This document shows positions 1 to 12,361 of a stretch of DNA of 64,000 nt, one piece after another. The stretch is from Burkholderiales bacterium (lineage in GTDB: Bacteria > Pseudomonadota > Gammaproteobacteria > Burkholderiales > JAEUOS01), in NCBI GenBank assembly GCA_947473125.1, contig CANJDH010000003.1, positions 1-64,000 on the forward strand, written 5' to 3'. Positions within the stretch are counted from its first letter, which is position 1, and every line of letters starts with the position of its first letter. The translations under genes and the position numbers were made by a program. Below the pieces are notes generated by a model. That model did not search any database, was not told the DNA's origin, and was given only the letters and a program-made list of their open reading frames with translations.

Positions 1-452
1 AGCTTGGCGTTGGCACCGGCGCTGGTGAGGCGCCCGCCGATCACGAAAGTCGGGTCGAGCCCGCCCTCGGCCAGCACGCTCGCGATCAGGCTCGTGGTGG
101 TGGTCTTGCCGTGCGTGCCGGCCACGGCCACGCCCTGCTTGAGGCGCATCAGCTCGGCGAGCATCAGGGCGCGCGGCACCACCGGGATGCGCGCCGCACG
201 CGCAGCCTGCACTTCCGGGTTGTTGTTGGCCACGGCAGTGGACACAACAACCGCATCGGCGCCCTTGGCGTGCTCTGCCGCGTGGCCTTCAAACACCGTG
301 GCGCCGAGGCTTTCGAGACGTTGCGCGGCGGCGTTCCGGGTCAGGTCGGAGCCGCTGATGGTGTAGCCCAGGTTGAGTAGCACCTCGGCGATGCCCGACA
401 TGCCCGAGCCGCCAATGCCGACAAAGTGTATGTGTTTGACCTTGTGCTTCAT
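1..452 (-). CDS. murC: UDP-N-acetylmuramate--L-alanine ligase MurC (partial, truncated by window start)
   Basis: Reverse-strand translation begins [30 protein letters not shown] and contains [15 protein letters not shown]; dcw context. Confidence 0.93.
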   Translation of the reverse strand, partial: MKHKVKHIHFVGIGGSGMSGIAEVLLNLGYTISGSDLTRNAAAQRLESLGATVFEGHAAEHAKGADAVVVSTAVANNNPEVQAARAARIPVVPRALMLAELMRLKQGVAVAGTHGKTTTTSLIASVLAEGGLDPTFVIGGRLTSAGANAK

Positions 453-1594
453 GGCTTCGCCCCGCGCTGCTGGGTGCGCCGGTCGGTCAGGGTCTGGCAG
501 GCGTTGGCAACATCGCGTGTTGCATTCGGTTTGGCCAGCGTGCGCGCCTTCTGCGCGAGCGCCAGGCAACGGTCGCGCGTCAGTTCACGCAGTTGCGCCG
601 CGAGCGTTTGCGGCGTCAGCGCTGATTGCTGCACCAGGCGCGCGGCGCCCGCTGCGGTGAGGAACGTCGCGTTCGCGGTCTGGTGGTCGTCCGCCGCATG
701 CGGGAACGGCACGAACAGCGCTGCGACCCCGGCGCATGCCACTTCGGCAACCGTCATGGCACCTGCACGGCAGATCATGAGGTCGGCATCGCCGTAGGCG
801 CCGGCCATGTCGTCGATAAAGGAAAACGTCGTAGCTTCGACGCCGGCGGCGGCATAGGCCTGGCGCAACGCCTCGATGTGTTTTGCGCCCGACTGGTGGG
901 TCACCAGCGGCCGTTCGGCGGCCGGCAGCAGGGCCAATGCCTTGGGCAACACCTCGTTCAGGGCCAGCGCACCGAGGCTGCCGCCGACCACCAGCACTTT
1001 GAGCGGGCCGCTGCGTGCGGCGTAGCGCGTGGCCGGATCGGCCAGCGCAGTGATCTCCTTGCGCACCGGATTGCCGCACCAGAGTGCACGCGGCAACGCA
1101 TCGGGAAATGCCGACAACACCACGTCGGCCACTTTGGCCAGGACCTTGTTGGCCAATCCGGCTATCGCGTTTTGCTCGTGCACGATGAGGCGCTTGCCGA
1201 GCAACGCGGCCATCATCCCACCAGGAAAGCTGATGTAGCCGCCGAAGCCGACCACGGCGCGCGGCTTGACGCGCATCAGGATCGCCAGCGATTGCCAGAA
1301 GGCCACCAGCAGGTTGAACGGCAGCAGCAGTTTCGGCATCAAGCCCTTGCCGCGCACCCCGCCGAACGACACCCATGCCATCTCGTACCCGTACCTGGGC
1401 ACCAGATCCGCTTCCATGCCCTCGCGGTTGCCGATCCAGATGATGCGATAGCCGCTGTCGGTCAGGCGCCGCGCCACCGCCAGGGCCGGGAACACATGGC
1501 CGCCGGTGCCGCCCGCCATCACCACGATCACCGGTGCATTGACCAGCGTGTTCGGGTTAAGCGCGAGGTCGATGCGCGTGTTGCCTTCGTTCAT
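449..1594 (-). CDS. murG: UDP-N-acetylglucosamine--N-acetylmuramyl-(pentapeptide) pyrophosphoryl-undecaprenol GlcNAc transferase MurG
   Basis: [26 protein letters not shown] and [10 protein letters not shown] motifs; start chosen at MNEGN (ORF extends to 1615). Confidence 0.93.
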   Translation of the reverse strand: MNEGNTRIDLALNPNTLVNAPVIVVMAGGTGGHVFPALAVARRLTDSGYRIIWIGNREGMEADLVPRYGYEMAWVSFGGVRGKGLMPKLLLPFNLLVAFWQSLAILMRVKPRAVVGFGGYISFPGGMMAALLGKRLIVHEQNAIAGLANKVLAKVADVVLSAFPDALPRALWCGNPVRKEITALADPATRYAARSGPLKVLVVGGSLGALALNEVLPKALALLPAAERPLVTHQSGAKHIEALRQAYAAAGVEATTFSFIDDMAGAYGDADLMICRAGAMTVAEVACAGVAALFVPFPHAADDHQTANATFLTAAGAARLVQQSALTPQTLAAQLRELTRDRCLALAQKARTLAKPNATRDVANACQTLTDRRTQQRGAKP

Positions 1595-1764
1595 GCTTTC
1601 AGCCCTCGCATGCAAATCGCGCTGCGCGCGCCTTGCCGTTCGTACGGACGCACGAACGCCGGCCGTTTTGGCGCCGGCATCACTTCGGCTGCGCCGAAAT
1701 GAGCCTTCACCGAAACAGACGGCGGCAGGTCGATCCAGGCCACGTTTGCTTGTGCGGCGATCAT
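1591..1764 (-). CDS. Candidate 57-aa ORF between ftsW and murG ([57 protein letters not shown])
   Basis: Read manually; ATG overlaps the ftsW stop and its TGA overlaps the murG ATG; purine-rich RBS-like GGGGG upstream. Below the ORF-track size cutoff. Confidence 0.4.
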   Translation of the reverse strand: MIAAQANVAWIDLPPSVSVKAHFGAAEVMPAPKRPAFVRPYERQGARSAICMRGLKA

Positions 1765-2990
1765 GCTTTCAACCCCCGCATGAGCCGTCTGTTTTCATAG
1801 TCCACGCGGACCAGCACGGCCAGGGCCATGCAATTGACCAGGATGCCGCTGCCGCCAAAACTCATCAGCGGCAGGGTCAGGCCCTTGGTCGGCAGCAGGC
1901 CCATGTTGACGCCCATGTTGATCAGGGTTTGCACGCCGATCCACAGGGCCACGCCTTGCGCCACCAGAGCCGCAAAAGTGCGCTCCAGCGCCAACGCCTG
2001 GCGGCCGATTTCGAAGGCGCGACGCGTTAGCCAGAAAAACATCAGGATGATCACGATCACGCCGACAAACCCGAGCTCTTCGGCGATCACCGCGAGCAAA
2101 AAGTCGGTGTGCGCCTCGGGCAGGTAGAACAGTTTCTCCAGGCTGTTGCCGAGCCCGACGCCGAACCACTCGCCGCGCCCGAACGCAATCAGCGCGTGCG
2201 AGAGTTGATAGCCCTTGCCGTAGGCGTCGCTCCACGGGTCCATGAAGCCGACGATGCGCTGGCGCCGGTATTCGGAAAACATGATCAACAGCGCGAAGCT
2301 CGCCAGCAGGAACAGGATCAGCCCGAAGAACAGGCGCGCATTCATGCCGCCGAGAAACAGCACGCCGACCGCGACCGCGACGATTACCACGAAGGCGCCC
2401 ATGTCGGGTTCGCGCAGCAGCAGCCAGCCGACGAACACCATGGCGATCGCCATCGGCATGAAGCCCTGCTTGAACGAATGCATCACTGCGGCCTTGCGCA
2501 CCGTGTAGTCGGCCGCGTACAAGATCGCGAACAGCTTCATCAGTTCGGACGGCTGCAGGTTGGAAATGCCCAGCGGTATCCAGCGCTGCGCGCCGTTGAC
2601 GCTGCGGCCGATGCCGGGGACCAGCACCAGCACCAGCAGTGCCACGCCGAACAGGAACAGCGGCAGGGCGAAACGCTGCCACACCGCCATCGGCACCTGG
2701 AACACCACCCACGCGGCAATCGCGCCTATGGCCAGCGATGCGGCGTGGCGGATCAGGAAGTAGTTGGCGCGATAGCCGGTGAATTTCGACCCTTCGGCAA
2801 ACGCAATCGACGACGAATACACCATGACCAGGCCGATCAGCAGCAACAGGACGGCAACCCACAGCAGCGCCTCATCGAGCTCGGAAAAGCGCGACGAAGC
2901 ACGGCCAGCGCCGCCGCTGCCGATGCCGAAGCCGGTAAAGCGCGCAGTCTTGCCAAACTTGCCCTGAACGGTCGAGGCCACGCTAGGCAT
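1761..2990 (-). CDS. ftsW: Peptidoglycan glycosyltransferase / division protein FtsW
   Basis: SEDS family: [53 protein letters not shown]. Confidence 0.93.
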   Translation of the reverse strand: MPSVASTVQGKFGKTARFTGFGIGSGGAGRASSRFSELDEALLWVAVLLLLIGLVMVYSSSIAFAEGSKFTGYRANYFLIRHAASLAIGAIAAWVVFQVPMAVWQRFALPLFLFGVALLVLVLVPGIGRSVNGAQRWIPLGISNLQPSELMKLFAILYAADYTVRKAAVMHSFKQGFMPMAIAMVFVGWLLLREPDMGAFVVIVAVAVGVLFLGGMNARLFFGLILFLLASFALLIMFSEYRRQRIVGFMDPWSDAYGKGYQLSHALIAFGRGEWFGVGLGNSLEKLFYLPEAHTDFLLAVIAEELGFVGVIVIILMFFWLTRRAFEIGRQALALERTFAALVAQGVALWIGVQTLINMGVNMGLLPTKGLTLPLMSFGGSGILVNCMALAVLVRVDYENRRLMRGLKA

Positions 2991-4677
2991 CCGCTGCTCC
3001 CGAGAGGTTGATGGCGCCGTCCAGTTGGACGACGTTCCCGTCAGGGCCAGCTTCCGTACGCACTGCGCCGCCGCGCCCGAGCTCGCGCACGGCGCCGACA
3101 AACACCTCGGCACGATGGGCATAGTTGCGAAACATGTCGAAGCTGGCACAGGCCGGCGAGAGCAGCACCAGGTCGCCGGCCTGGGCGCAACGCGCAGCAG
3201 TCTGTACTGCCGACTCGAGGCTGGATTGGTCAACCAGCTCGATACCGCTGTCGGCAAACGCTTCGCGCAGGCGCGCCGCATCGCGGCCGATCAGCATCAC
3301 GGCGCGGCAGGTGCTGCGCACCGCGTCGGCCAGCGGCGTGAAATCCTGGCCCTTGCCGTCGCCGCCGGCGATCAGCACGATGCGGTTGTCTGCCCGCAGG
3401 TCCGCGGCCAGCCCCTTGAGCGCAGCCAGCGTGGCGCCAACGTTGGTGCCCTTGCTGTCGTCGATGTACTGCACCCAGTTGATGGTGGCGACCGGCTGCA
3501 CGCGATGCGGTTTACCGGCGTAATCGCGCAGGGCTCTCAACATCGGCGCCAGCGGCAGGCCGATGGCGCGATTGAGGGCGATCGCGGCCAGCGCGTTGGT
3601 GGCGTTGTGCAGCCCCTTGATCTTGAGCACTTCAAGCGGCATCAGGCGATTGGGCACGGCATCCTCGGAATACAGGCCGGCGCTGGCGCCGGTCCCGGCA
3701 CCAGCCCACACGCCCGACCCTTCGGCAAGCCAGGTCAGGCCGGCGCTGCGTGCTTCGCGCACCAGGCCGTAGTCGGTAGGCAATTGCGGCTCGCCGGCAC
3801 CGAACGTGAGCACCACCGGCGGCACGTCTTTTTTCTTTTTGGAATCGAACGGGCGCCGCATCGCCAGGCTCGCCGGGTCGTCCCGGTTGAGGATCTGGAT
3901 GCCGCCGTTCATGAAGATGCGCGTCTTGGCTGCGGCATAGGCTTGCATCGAGCCGTGCCGGTCAAGGTGGTCTTCGGACAAATTGAGCATCACCGCAGCA
4001 GCGGGCTTGAGGCTGTGCATGGTTTCGAGCTGGTAGCTCGACAGTTCGAGCACCCATATCTCGGGCAAACCCGTCGGCAACTGCGCCGCCGCGGGTTGAG
4101 AAGTCGGCTCGGAAGCGGGTTCAAAAACCGCTTCGGAAGCAGTCGCAGAAGCTGGTCCCGATGAAGCTGCGGCAGCCTTGGCATCGCGCCAGGCATCGAG
4201 CGCCGCCGGCCCGATGTTGCCAGCTGCGACCGCCCGTTTGCCGGCCTTTTGTGCCAGCAGTGCGGTCAGTGCAGTCACGGTGGTCTTGCCGTTGGTTCCC
4301 GTGACCGCAAGCACCCTGGGGCTGTATCCGGAGCGTGCGTGTTCCTCGGCCAGCGCCAGTGCGAACAGCTCGATGTCGCCCATGAACGGCAGGCCGCGCG
4401 CGATCGCGGCGACCACCAGCGGGTCGGCCAGCGGTCCCGACACCGGCACGCCGGGTGACACGGCCACGCCATCGATGCCTTCGAAGAGTGGCTCCTGGAG
4501 CGGCCCGCAGGCCACCTCTATGCCGGGAATGGCCTCCACCAAGGCTTTCAGGCCCGGGGGGTGAGCACGGGTGTCGGCTATGCGCAGGATCGCCCCTTGC
4601 GAAGCGAGGTGGCGCGCCATCGACAGCCCGGTTTCGCCGAGGCCCAGGACCAGTATCAGTTTGCCGTTGAAATCCAT
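2983..4677 (-). CDS. murD: UDP-N-acetylmuramoylalanine--D-glutamate ligase MurD (with Ala/Ser/Pro-rich insertions)
   Basis: [49 protein letters not shown]. Confidence 0.93.
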   Translation of the reverse strand: MDFNGKLILVLGLGETGLSMARHLASQGAILRIADTRAHPPGLKALVEAIPGIEVACGPLQEPLFEGIDGVAVSPGVPVSGPLADPLVVAAIARGLPFMGDIELFALALAEEHARSGYSPRVLAVTGTNGKTTVTALTALLAQKAGKRAVAAGNIGPAALDAWRDAKAAAASSGPASATASEAVFEPASEPTSQPAAAQLPTGLPEIWVLELSSYQLETMHSLKPAAAVMLNLSEDHLDRHGSMQAYAAAKTRIFMNGGIQILNRDDPASLAMRRPFDSKKKKDVPPVVLTFGAGEPQLPTDYGLVREARSAGLTWLAEGSGVWAGAGTGASAGLYSEDAVPNRLMPLEVLKIKGLHNATNALAAIALNRAIGLPLAPMLRALRDYAGKPHRVQPVATINWVQYIDDSKGTNVGATLAALKGLAADLRADNRIVLIAGGDGKGQDFTPLADAVRSTCRAVMLIGRDAARLREAFADSGIELVDQSSLESAVQTAARCAQAGDLVLLSPACASFDMFRNYAHRAEVFVGAVRELGRGGAVRTEAGPDGNVVQLDGAINLSGAADA

Positions 4678-4702
4678 ATCGTGTCGGTCAGGTGTGCAGG
4701 AG

Positions 4703-5872
4703 TTAGCGCAACTTGAGCGTGGACAGGCCGAACAGCACCAGCATCATGGTGATGATCCAGAAGCGCACCACGACCTGGGTCTCCTTCCAGCCTTTTTGTT
4801 CGTAGTGGTGGTGCAGCGGCGCCATCAGGAGGACGCGGCGCCCGGCGCCATAGCGGCGTTTGGTGTATTTGAAGTACAGCACCTGCACCGCCACCGAAAT
4901 TGTTTCGGCCACAAACACACCGCCCATGATGGCGAGCACGATCTCCTGGCGCACGATCACCGCGACCACGCCGAGCGCGCCGCCCAGCGCCAGCGCGCCG
5001 ACGTCGCCCATGAACACCTGCGCCGGGTAGGCGTTGAACCAGAGGAAACCGAGCCCGGCACCGGCCAGCGCGCCGCAAAACACGATGAGCTCGCCGGCGC
5101 CGGGAATGTAGGGAATCAGCAGGTACTTGGCGTAGACCGCGTTGCCGGTGACATAGGCGAACAGTCCGAGCGCGCTGCCCACCATCACGGCCGGCATGAT
5201 CGCCAGGCCATCGAGGCCGTCGGTCAGGTTGACCGCGTTCGAGGTGCCGACGATCACGAAGTAGCTCAGGGTGATGAAGCCGAACACGCCGAGCGGATAG
5301 GAAATCTCCTTGAAGAACGGCACGATCAGGTTGGCCTTTTGCGGCAGCTCCATGGTGAAGCCGCTGGCGATCCACTTCATGACGAGCTCGATGATCTTGT
5401 CGGTGTTGGGGGCCGATACCGCAAAGGCGAGGTACACCGCCGCGAGCAGGCCGACCAGGCTTTGCCAGAAGTATTTCTCGCGCGCCGACAGGCCCTTGGG
5501 GTTCTTGTGCACCACCTTGCGCCAGTCGTCAACCCAGCCGATCGCACCAAAACCCAAGGTCACGACCAGCACGATCCAGACGAAGCGGTTGGTGAGATCT
5601 GCCCAGAGCAGGGTGGCGATGCCGATCGCGATCAGGATCAGCGCGCCGCCCATGGTCGGCGTACCCGCCTTGATCAAATGGGTCTGCGGGCCGTCATCTC
5701 GCACCGACTGGCCGATCTTGTAGGCGGTAAGTTTGCGGATCACCATCGGGCCGGCGATGAGCGCGATGGCCAGTGCGGTGAGGGTGGCCATCACCGCACG
5801 CAGCGTGATGTAGGAAAAAACGTTGAAGGCGCGAATGTCTTTCGCGAGCCACTGGGCCAGTTCGAGCAGCAT
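4703..5872 (-). CDS. mraY: Phospho-N-acetylmuramoyl-pentapeptide-transferase MraY
   Basis: [46 protein letters not shown]. Confidence 0.95.
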   Translation of the reverse strand: MLLELAQWLAKDIRAFNVFSYITLRAVMATLTALAIALIAGPMVIRKLTAYKIGQSVRDDGPQTHLIKAGTPTMGGALILIAIGIATLLWADLTNRFVWIVLVVTLGFGAIGWVDDWRKVVHKNPKGLSAREKYFWQSLVGLLAAVYLAFAVSAPNTDKIIELVMKWIASGFTMELPQKANLIVPFFKEISYPLGVFGFITLSYFVIVGTSNAVNLTDGLDGLAIMPAVMVGSALGLFAYVTGNAVYAKYLLIPYIPGAGELIVFCGALAGAGLGFLWFNAYPAQVFMGDVGALALGGALGVVAVIVRQEIVLAIMGGVFVAETISVAVQVLYFKYTKRRYGAGRRVLLMAPLHHHYEQKGWKETQVVVRFWIITMMLVLFGLSTLKLR

Positions 5873-7272
5873 CAGTGCGCCCCTCCGCCGGTTTCGCCGG
5901 TGAGCGCCGCCACCACGCGCTCCATGCGCGCCGAGCGCGAGCCCTTCACCAGCAAGGTTGCGCCGGGCACCGCAAACTCGCAGGCCTTGGCGTTGATCGT
6001 ATCGATGTCGTCGAAGCGCATGCCCCGGATGCCGAAGCCTTCCACCGCCGGTGCCGTGTCCGGCCCGAAGGTGAGCAACGCATCGATGCCGCGTTCTTTT
6101 GCGTAGGCACCGACTTCATGGTGATACTTCGGCCCGTCGTCGCCGACCTCGGCCATGCGCCCGAGCACCAGCATGCGGCGCCCGGCAACATTGGCCAGCA
6201 CATCGATGGCGGCACGCACCGAATCGGGATTGGCGTTATAGCTGTCGTCGATCACCACGGCGCCGCTTGTCGCAAGCTTCTTTTGCAGGCGCCCGCTGTA
6301 GGGCACGAAGGCGTTAAGGCCTGCCTCGATGGCTTCGATGCGCACGCCCGCAGCCACCGCAGCTGCAGCGGCGGCGCAGGCGTTGAGGATGTTGTGCACG
6401 CCGGGGATGCGCAGGGCGATCTCGGCGTCCCCGACCGGCGTCATCAGTTCGACGTGGCTGCCATACAGGGCCAGCTCGTAATTGGCCGACACCTCGGCGG
6501 CGATACGTATACCGAAGTCGATGATCTCGCGGTTCGGATTGCTGCTTTTCACCAGGGTGCGCCAGAAACTTGCGAACGGGTCGTCGGCGTTGATCACCGC
6601 CACGCCCCGCTCGGAGAGAAAATTGAACACCGCGCCGTTTTCGGCGGCCACATCGGCCACCGACTTCATGAACTCCTGATGCTCGCGTTGCGCATTGTTG
6701 ACCAGTGCCACCGTCGGCCGCGCGATGTCGGCCAGGGATGCAATTTCGCCCGGATGGTTCATGCCGAGCTCGACCACGCCGATGCGGTGGTGGGCGCGCA
6801 GGCGCAGCAGGGTCAAGGGCAGGCCGATGTCGTTGTTCAGGTTGCCCTCGGTCGCAAACGCTGCGTCCGGCGCCGCCTGAAACCGGCTGTTCACGTGCGC
6901 CGCCAGGATGCTCGCGATCATCTGCTTGACAGTGGTTTTGCCGTTGCTGCCGGTGACGGCAATCAGCGGCAGGTCAAAGCGGCTGCGCCAGTGCTGCGCC
7001 AGCCGCCCCAGGGCGACCTTGGTATCGGGTACCACGATCTGCCGCGGCAGGCCGAGGTCGCGCGACAGCAAGACGCCGGCAGCGCCCTGCTGCAGGGCGC
7101 TGCCGGCAAAGTCATGCCCGTCAAAGCGCTCGCCGGCCAGGGCGACGAACAAATCACCTGCCTGAATCGAACGGCTGTCGGTGGTCACGCGCTCGAAGCG
7201 CGCATCCTCGGCCGGCAACGCCAGGTGCAGCGCGGTGGCCGCCTCATGCAGTGTCATCATGCTTTCGCTCAT
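5872..7272 (-). CDS. murF: UDP-N-acetylmuramoyl-tripeptide--D-alanyl-D-alanine ligase MurF
   Basis: [43 protein letters not shown]. Confidence 0.94.
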   Translation of the reverse strand: MSESMMTLHEAATALHLALPAEDARFERVTTDSRSIQAGDLFVALAGERFDGHDFAGSALQQGAAGVLLSRDLGLPRQIVVPDTKVALGRLAQHWRSRFDLPLIAVTGSNGKTTVKQMIASILAAHVNSRFQAAPDAAFATEGNLNNDIGLPLTLLRLRAHHRIGVVELGMNHPGEIASLADIARPTVALVNNAQREHQEFMKSVADVAAENGAVFNFLSERGVAVINADDPFASFWRTLVKSSNPNREIIDFGIRIAAEVSANYELALYGSHVELMTPVGDAEIALRIPGVHNILNACAAAAAAVAAGVRIEAIEAGLNAFVPYSGRLQKKLATSGAVVIDDSYNANPDSVRAAIDVLANVAGRRMLVLGRMAEVGDDGPKYHHEVGAYAKERGIDALLTFGPDTAPAVEGFGIRGMRFDDIDTINAKACEFAVPGATLLVKGSRSARMERVVAALTGETGGGAH

Positions 7273-8759
7273 CGCTGCTCACCCCGGGTGCGATTGTGCA
7301 AGGCGTCGCGGGCCGCATCATGGTCGGAAAATGGCAACTTTCTGCCGCCGACTTCCTGGTAGCGTTCATGCCCCTTGCCGGCGATCAGAACCACATCGCG
7401 CGGGCCGGCCGCGCCGACCGCCCGTGCAATCGCCTGGGCGCGGTCTGGCACCACCAGCCGCGGCTTGACCATGCCAGCCTCGATCGCGGCGATGATGGCT
7501 TCCGGGGCTTCGCTGCGCGGGTTGTCGCTGGTCAGCATGACGGCATCGGCCCGGCTCTCGGCCACACCGCCCATCAGCGGGCGCTTGCCGTGGTCGCGAT
7601 CGCCGCCGCAACCGAATACGACGCGCAAGGCACCCTGGCGCGATTGCGCGATCGGTCGCAGCGTGGCCAGTGCTTTGTCGAGCGCATCGGGCGTGTGAGC
7701 GTAATCGATCACCACCAGCGGCGCAGCGTCACCGCCGATGGCGTTCATGCGCCCGGGCACGGCATGGATGCTTTGCAGCGCGTGTACCGCGGCATCAAAC
7801 GGCACTCCCGCCGCGATCAGCGTGCCGATGACGGCGAGCAGGTTGCTGACATTGAACTCGCCCCAGACCGGCGCGGCGATGCTGGCCGCGCCCCAGTTGC
7901 TGTTGACGCTGAACCGCACGCCGCGTTCGTCGAAGTGGATGTCGCTGGCGACCAGGCGCCCCTCATCTTCGACAAACTCGGCCACCGGCGACTTGCCGGC
8001 GATGCAGTAAGCGATGCGATCGAGGCGGTCGGCGGTCAGCGCCATCAGGCGCACGCCCATCGGGTCATCCAGATTGATGACGACGTGCTCAAGGCCCTCA
8101 TGCTGGAACAAGCGGGTCTTGGCCGCTTCATACGCGGCCATCGACGTGTGGTAATCGAGGTGGTCACGACTGAAGTTGGTAAACACCGCACAGTCAAAGG
8201 CCACGCCAGCCACCCGCGCCTGGTCAAGCCCGATCGACGATACTTCCATTGCGCAGGCGGCAGCCCCGGCGTCGTGCATCGCCTTGAGGGCACGTTGCAG
8301 GAGGATGGCATCGGGGGTCGTATTCGCGGCGCCGCCTGCAGCAGCAGGCAGCACCTCGGACCCGGCGAAGGTGGAGCCCAGCGTTCCGATCACGCCGCAG
8401 GGTTTGCTGCAAGCCTCGAGGGCCTGCGCGATCCACTGGCTGACCGAGGTCTTGCCATTGGTGCCGGTCACGCCGGCGATGAACAGGGATTCCGAGGGGA
8501 AACCATACGCCTCGCTGGAAATGGCTCCCACCAAGGGTTTTAGGCCATCCACCGCGACGTTCGGGACACGCCATTCGTCGCGCCAGTCGAAGCCCGCACG
8601 CTCCCAGAGCACTGCTGCCGCGCCGCGGGCGAGTGCATCGGCAATGAAGCGGCGACCGTCGGTGCGCCCGTCATGCCCCGGATACGCGACAAACACGTCC
8701 CCGGCCTGCACACTGCGGCTGTCGGCTGTCAGCGCGCTTACCTTGATGCTGCTCAGCAT
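7269..8759 (-). CDS. murE: UDP-N-acetylmuramoyl-tripeptide synthetase MurE
   Basis: [51 protein letters not shown]; start chosen at MLSSIKVSALTADSRS. Confidence 0.93.
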   Translation of the reverse strand: MLSSIKVSALTADSRSVQAGDVFVAYPGHDGRTDGRRFIADALARGAAAVLWERAGFDWRDEWRVPNVAVDGLKPLVGAISSEAYGFPSESLFIAGVTGTNGKTSVSQWIAQALEACSKPCGVIGTLGSTFAGSEVLPAAAGGAANTTPDAILLQRALKAMHDAGAAACAMEVSSIGLDQARVAGVAFDCAVFTNFSRDHLDYHTSMAAYEAAKTRLFQHEGLEHVVINLDDPMGVRLMALTADRLDRIAYCIAGKSPVAEFVEDEGRLVASDIHFDERGVRFSVNSNWGAASIAAPVWGEFNVSNLLAVIGTLIAAGVPFDAAVHALQSIHAVPGRMNAIGGDAAPLVVIDYAHTPDALDKALATLRPIAQSRQGALRVVFGCGGDRDHGKRPLMGGVAESRADAVMLTSDNPRSEAPEAIIAAIEAGMVKPRLVVPDRAQAIARAVGAAGPRDVVLIAGKGHERYQEVGGRKLPFSDHDAARDALHNRTRGEQR

Positions 8760-8831
8760 GGCGAGAATCTCATGTGGGTTCACGAGCCTCCTGGCGTGCA
8801 TGCGACAAACCGGCGCGTGGCTGTGCGTGCC

Positions 8832-10559
8832 TCATATGCTCTCCTTCACGGTGTCGCCCTCGCTCGGCAGCGCAATCGGCTTCATGGGCGCATCGGGAGC
8901 GACCCCGAGCTGGCGCAATGCGCCGCCAACCACCGAACTGAACACCGGCGCGGCGACATCGCCGCCGAAATACTTGCCGTTGGAGGGCTCGTCGATCATC
9001 ACCGCGACGACAATGCGCGGGTCGGAGGCAGGTGCGAAACCGACAAACGAGCCGCGGTATTTCTTCTCGGCGTAGGCTCCGTTTTCGAGCTTGTGCGCCG
9101 TGCCGGTCTTGCCGGCCACGCGATAGCCCATCACCTGTGCACGCGGCGCGGTGCCGCCGGGGCCAGCCGCCATCTCAAGCATCATGCGCACCGCGCGCGC
9201 GGTCTCGGACGACACCACCGGCGTGCCCAATACCGGCCCGCCGGCCTTGATGAAGGTAACTGGTGCGATGTCGCCGTCGCGCGCGAAGATGGTGTAGGCG
9301 CGCGCCAGCTGCAGCAGCGACGCCGACAGGCCATAGCCGTAGGACATGGTGACCTGCTCGATCGGACGCCAGGTTTTCGCGGGCCGCACCTTGCCGGCCA
9401 CTGCACCCGGGAACTGCACCTGCGGCTGGATGCCAAAGCCGGACTTGTTGAAGATATCCCACATGTCCTGGCGATCCATCTGCATGGCCAGCTTGGCGGT
9501 ACCGACGTTGCTCGATTTCTGGATCACCTCGGCCACCGTGAGCGGGCCATGCGGATGCGCGTCGCTGATGGTGGAATTGCCGACGGAGAAGCGCCCCGGT
9601 GCCGTCTGGATCACGCTATCGGGCCGCACTTTGGCGAGGTCCAGCGCCAGGGCGATGGTGAAGGGTTTGATGGTCGAGCCCGGCTCGAAGGTGTCGGTGA
9701 GCACGCGATTGCGCAATTGCGCGCCGGTCAGCAGGCTGCGATTGTTCGGGTTGTAGGCCGGCAGGTTGGCCAACGCGAGCACCTCGCCGGTACGGATGTC
9801 GAGCACGACAATGCCGCCGGCCTTGGCCTTGTGCGCCTCGACCGCATTCTTGAGCTGGCTGAACGCGAGGTACTGGATCTTGCTGTCGATCGACAAGGCC
9901 AGATCCTTGCCCTCGCGCGGCGCGGCCACGCTGGCAACGTCTTCAACGATGTTGCCACGCCGGTCCTTGATGACGCGACGGCTGCCGTTTTTCCCCGCGA
10001 GCGAGGCCTGGAACGCGAGCTCGATGCCTTCCTGCCCGGATTCGTCGACGCCGGTAAAGCCGAGAACATGTGCAGCGACTTCACCGGCCGGGTAGTAGCG
10101 GCGGTATTCGCGCTGCTGGTGGATCCCGGCGATGTTGAGCAACGTGACCCGCTCGGCCTGCTCGGGAGACAGCTGGCGCTTGAGGTAGACGAATTCGCGA
10201 TCTTCCTCGGCGAGCTTCTTGTCGAGCTCGTCGAGCGGCATTTGCAGTACCGCCGCCAGCTGGCGCACCTGGTCGCGCGTCGCCTTGACGTCTTCCGGAA
10301 TCGCCCAGACCGATTTCACCGGCGTCGACGCCGCCAGAATTTCACCATGGCGGTCGGTGATGTTGCCGCGATTGGCGCTGATCTCGATGACGCGACTGTA
10401 GCGGTTCTCGCCCTTTTGCTGCAGGAAATCGTTGTTCCAGCCCTGCAGGTAGAGGGCGCGCGCAATCAGCGCCATGAAGCCGACGAATACCAGCGCCAGC
10501 ATCATGCGCGAGCGCCATAGCGGCAAGCGCAGTTGCAGGACCGGATTGGCGAGGTTCAC
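8832..10559 (-). CDS. ftsI: Peptidoglycan D,D-transpeptidase FtsI (PBP3)
   Basis: FEPGSTIKPFT, SSNVGTAKLA, AGKTGTAHK; GTG start overlaps ftsL stop. Confidence 0.93.
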   Translation of the reverse strand: MNLANPVLQLRLPLWRSRMMLALVFVGFMALIARALYLQGWNNDFLQQKGENRYSRVIEISANRGNITDRHGEILAASTPVKSVWAIPEDVKATRDQVRQLAAVLQMPLDELDKKLAEEDREFVYLKRQLSPEQAERVTLLNIAGIHQQREYRRYYPAGEVAAHVLGFTGVDESGQEGIELAFQASLAGKNGSRRVIKDRRGNIVEDVASVAAPREGKDLALSIDSKIQYLAFSQLKNAVEAHKAKAGGIVVLDIRTGEVLALANLPAYNPNNRSLLTGAQLRNRVLTDTFEPGSTIKPFTIALALDLAKVRPDSVIQTAPGRFSVGNSTISDAHPHGPLTVAEVIQKSSNVGTAKLAMQMDRQDMWDIFNKSGFGIQPQVQFPGAVAGKVRPAKTWRPIEQVTMSYGYGLSASLLQLARAYTIFARDGDIAPVTFIKAGGPVLGTPVVSSETARAVRMMLEMAAGPGGTAPRAQVMGYRVAGKTGTAHKLENGAYAEKKYRGSFVGFAPASDPRIVVAVMIDEPSNGKYFGGDVAAPVFSSVVGGALRQLGVAPDAPMKPIALPSEGDTVKESI

Positions 10560-10849
10560 GGCGCGCCTCCGGCAACAGGCTTCATCGGGCTGGCGGTCAC
10601 GTACTGGGTACGCGCCGCATCGGGGGTGCGCATGCCGAGCTGCCTGGTAGCGAGGCCTTCGACCAGGGCATGCTTGGCCCAGGTCGATTGCTCCAGTTGC
10701 AGCTGGCCCCACTCGACTTCAATGCGTTTTTGCTCCGCCTGCCCGTTCTCGAGGGCAATGAACAGCTTGCGCGCGCGATGGGTGGATGCCACCGTGGCGA
10801 GCGCACTGGCCAGAAGCAATGCGAGGAGGATCAGGGTGGCTTTGCTCAT
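10556..10849 (-). CDS. ftsL: Cell division protein FtsL
   Basis: Small single-TM coiled-coil protein between rsmH and ftsI; ATGA/GTGA overlaps. Confidence 0.85.
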   Translation of the reverse strand: MSKATLILLALLLASALATVASTHRARKLFIALENGQAEQKRIEVEWGQLQLEQSTWAKHALVEGLATRQLGMRTPDAARTQYVTASPMKPVAGGAP

Positions 10850-11877
10850 CGCGGTGCGGCAAATCGGGAAGTTCGGGCGTCGCTGCGCGGCGCCGTGCGC
10901 TCGGAAGTTCTCTCGATGACGCGCATCGTGGCGCTGCGCGAACGCGGGTTGCGTGCCACTTCGTCGACGCTCGGACGCAGCGCCTTGCCCACCAGCCGGT
11001 ACCCCGGCTGCGGCAGCTCGCTGGCGCGCAAGGGAACGCGTTTTGGCGGTACCGGCGGCTGGGCGCGTGCACGCATCGAATGTTTGACGATGCGATCCTC
11101 AAGCGAGTGAAAACTGATCACCGCGAGCCTGCCGTTGGTAGCCAGTCGGTCCATGGCCTGGTTCAACCCTGTTTGCAGTTCTTCAAGCTCCTGATTGACG
11201 TGAATCCGTAAAGCCTGAAAGGTGCGAGTGGCCGGATCCTGCCCCGGTTCCGGCCTGCGCCGGAGCGCACGGAAGACGTCCGCAACGAGGGCGGCAAGCG
11301 CGCCGGTGCTGCGGATGGGTTCAAGCGCGCGGCGAGCCACAATCGCTTGTGCAATCTGAAAAGCATGCCGTTCTTCCCCATAATTTTTCAGCGCCTCCCG
11401 TATTTGTTGTTCCGTTGCACTTTCAAGCCATTGCGCAGCGGTAAAGCCGCGCGTCGTATCCATGCGCATGTCGAGTGGGCCGTCGCGCCGGAACGAAAAG
11501 CCGCGCTCCGCCACATCGACCTGCGGGGACGACACCCCCAGATCCATCAGCACCCCATCGACCGCATCCACACCACACCCATCGAGCACTGCATCAAGCG
11601 AAGCAAACCCGGCGTGCACGCATTCGAATCTGACGCCAGCCTTAACCTGCTCGATCGACGCAGCCATTACCGCCGCCGCCGCCACCGCATCCGGGTCCTT
11701 GTCGAGCGCAATCACGCGCCCCCCGTTTGGCGACAATTGCGACAGACGCTGTACGATCAGCCGGCTGTGCCCTCCGCGCCCGAAAGTGCAGTCCACATAA
11801 GTTCCGTCCGCCCTGAGCTTGAGTGCATCGACGGCTTCCTGAAGCAAAACCGTGATGTGTTGTGGCGCGTCATTCAC
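10846..11877 (-). CDS. rsmH: 16S rRNA (cytosine1402-N4)-methyltransferase RsmH
   Basis: [45 protein letters not shown]. Confidence 0.95.
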   Translation of the reverse strand: MNDAPQHITVLLQEAVDALKLRADGTYVDCTFGRGGHSRLIVQRLSQLSPNGGRVIALDKDPDAVAAAAVMAASIEQVKAGVRFECVHAGFASLDAVLDGCGVDAVDGVLMDLGVSSPQVDVAERGFSFRRDGPLDMRMDTTRGFTAAQWLESATEQQIREALKNYGEERHAFQIAQAIVARRALEPIRSTGALAALVADVFRALRRRPEPGQDPATRTFQALRIHVNQELEELQTGLNQAMDRLATNGRLAVISFHSLEDRIVKHSMRARAQPPVPPKRVPLRASELPQPGYRLVGKALRPSVDEVARNPRSRSATMRVIERTSERTAPRSDARTSRFAAPR

Positions 11878-11883
11878 TCAAGC

Positions 11884-12312
11884 CTAGAAGGAAAAATTCG
11901 CGAGCGCGGGCGGCATGCCCGCGGCGATGGTGTCGGATTCGTGCTGGCCGAGGGTCGGCGCATCCCAAATTTCGAAGTGGCTACCCATACCCATCATGGT
12001 GATGTCTTTGGCGAGCTTCGCTGCATCGCGCAACTCGGGGCTGATCAACACGCGCCCGGCACCGTCCATCTCGACATCCATCGCACTGCCAAGAAAAATC
12101 CGCTGCCAGCCCTTGGCCGGAAGTGGCCAGGCTGCAATGTCTTCGCGCTTGGCTTCCCATACCGGACGCGGCAACAGGAGCAAACAGCCGTGCGGGTGCT
12201 TCGTCAACGTGAGCCGTCCCTCACACTGCAGTTGCAATGCGTCGCGATGCCTTGTGGGGATGGTCATTCTCCCCTTGGCGTCCAGGCTTAAATTTGCAGC
12301 GCCTTGGAACAT
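11884..12312 (-). CDS. mraZ: Transcriptional regulator MraZ
   Basis: [26 protein letters not shown]; first gene of dcw cluster. Confidence 0.95.
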   Translation of the reverse strand: MFQGAANLSLDAKGRMTIPTRHRDALQLQCEGRLTLTKHPHGCLLLLPRPVWEAKREDIAAWPLPAKGWQRIFLGSAMDVEMDGAGRVLISPELRDAAKLAKDITMMGMGSHFEIWDAPTLGQHESDTIAAGMPPALANFSF

Positions 12313-12361
12313 GCTCTTGTTTGCCTCGTCTCACCCGGTCAACACGGAAGTGGAAAAAAAA

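Noticed and set aside
4571-6106. Long plus-strand ORF (511 aa)
   Set aside because: Antisense to mraY/murF; low-complexity His/Arg/Gln-rich shadow ORF typical of high GC
8673-10520. 615-aa plus-strand ORF
   Set aside because: Entirely antisense to ftsI/murE, no domain signature; shadow ORF
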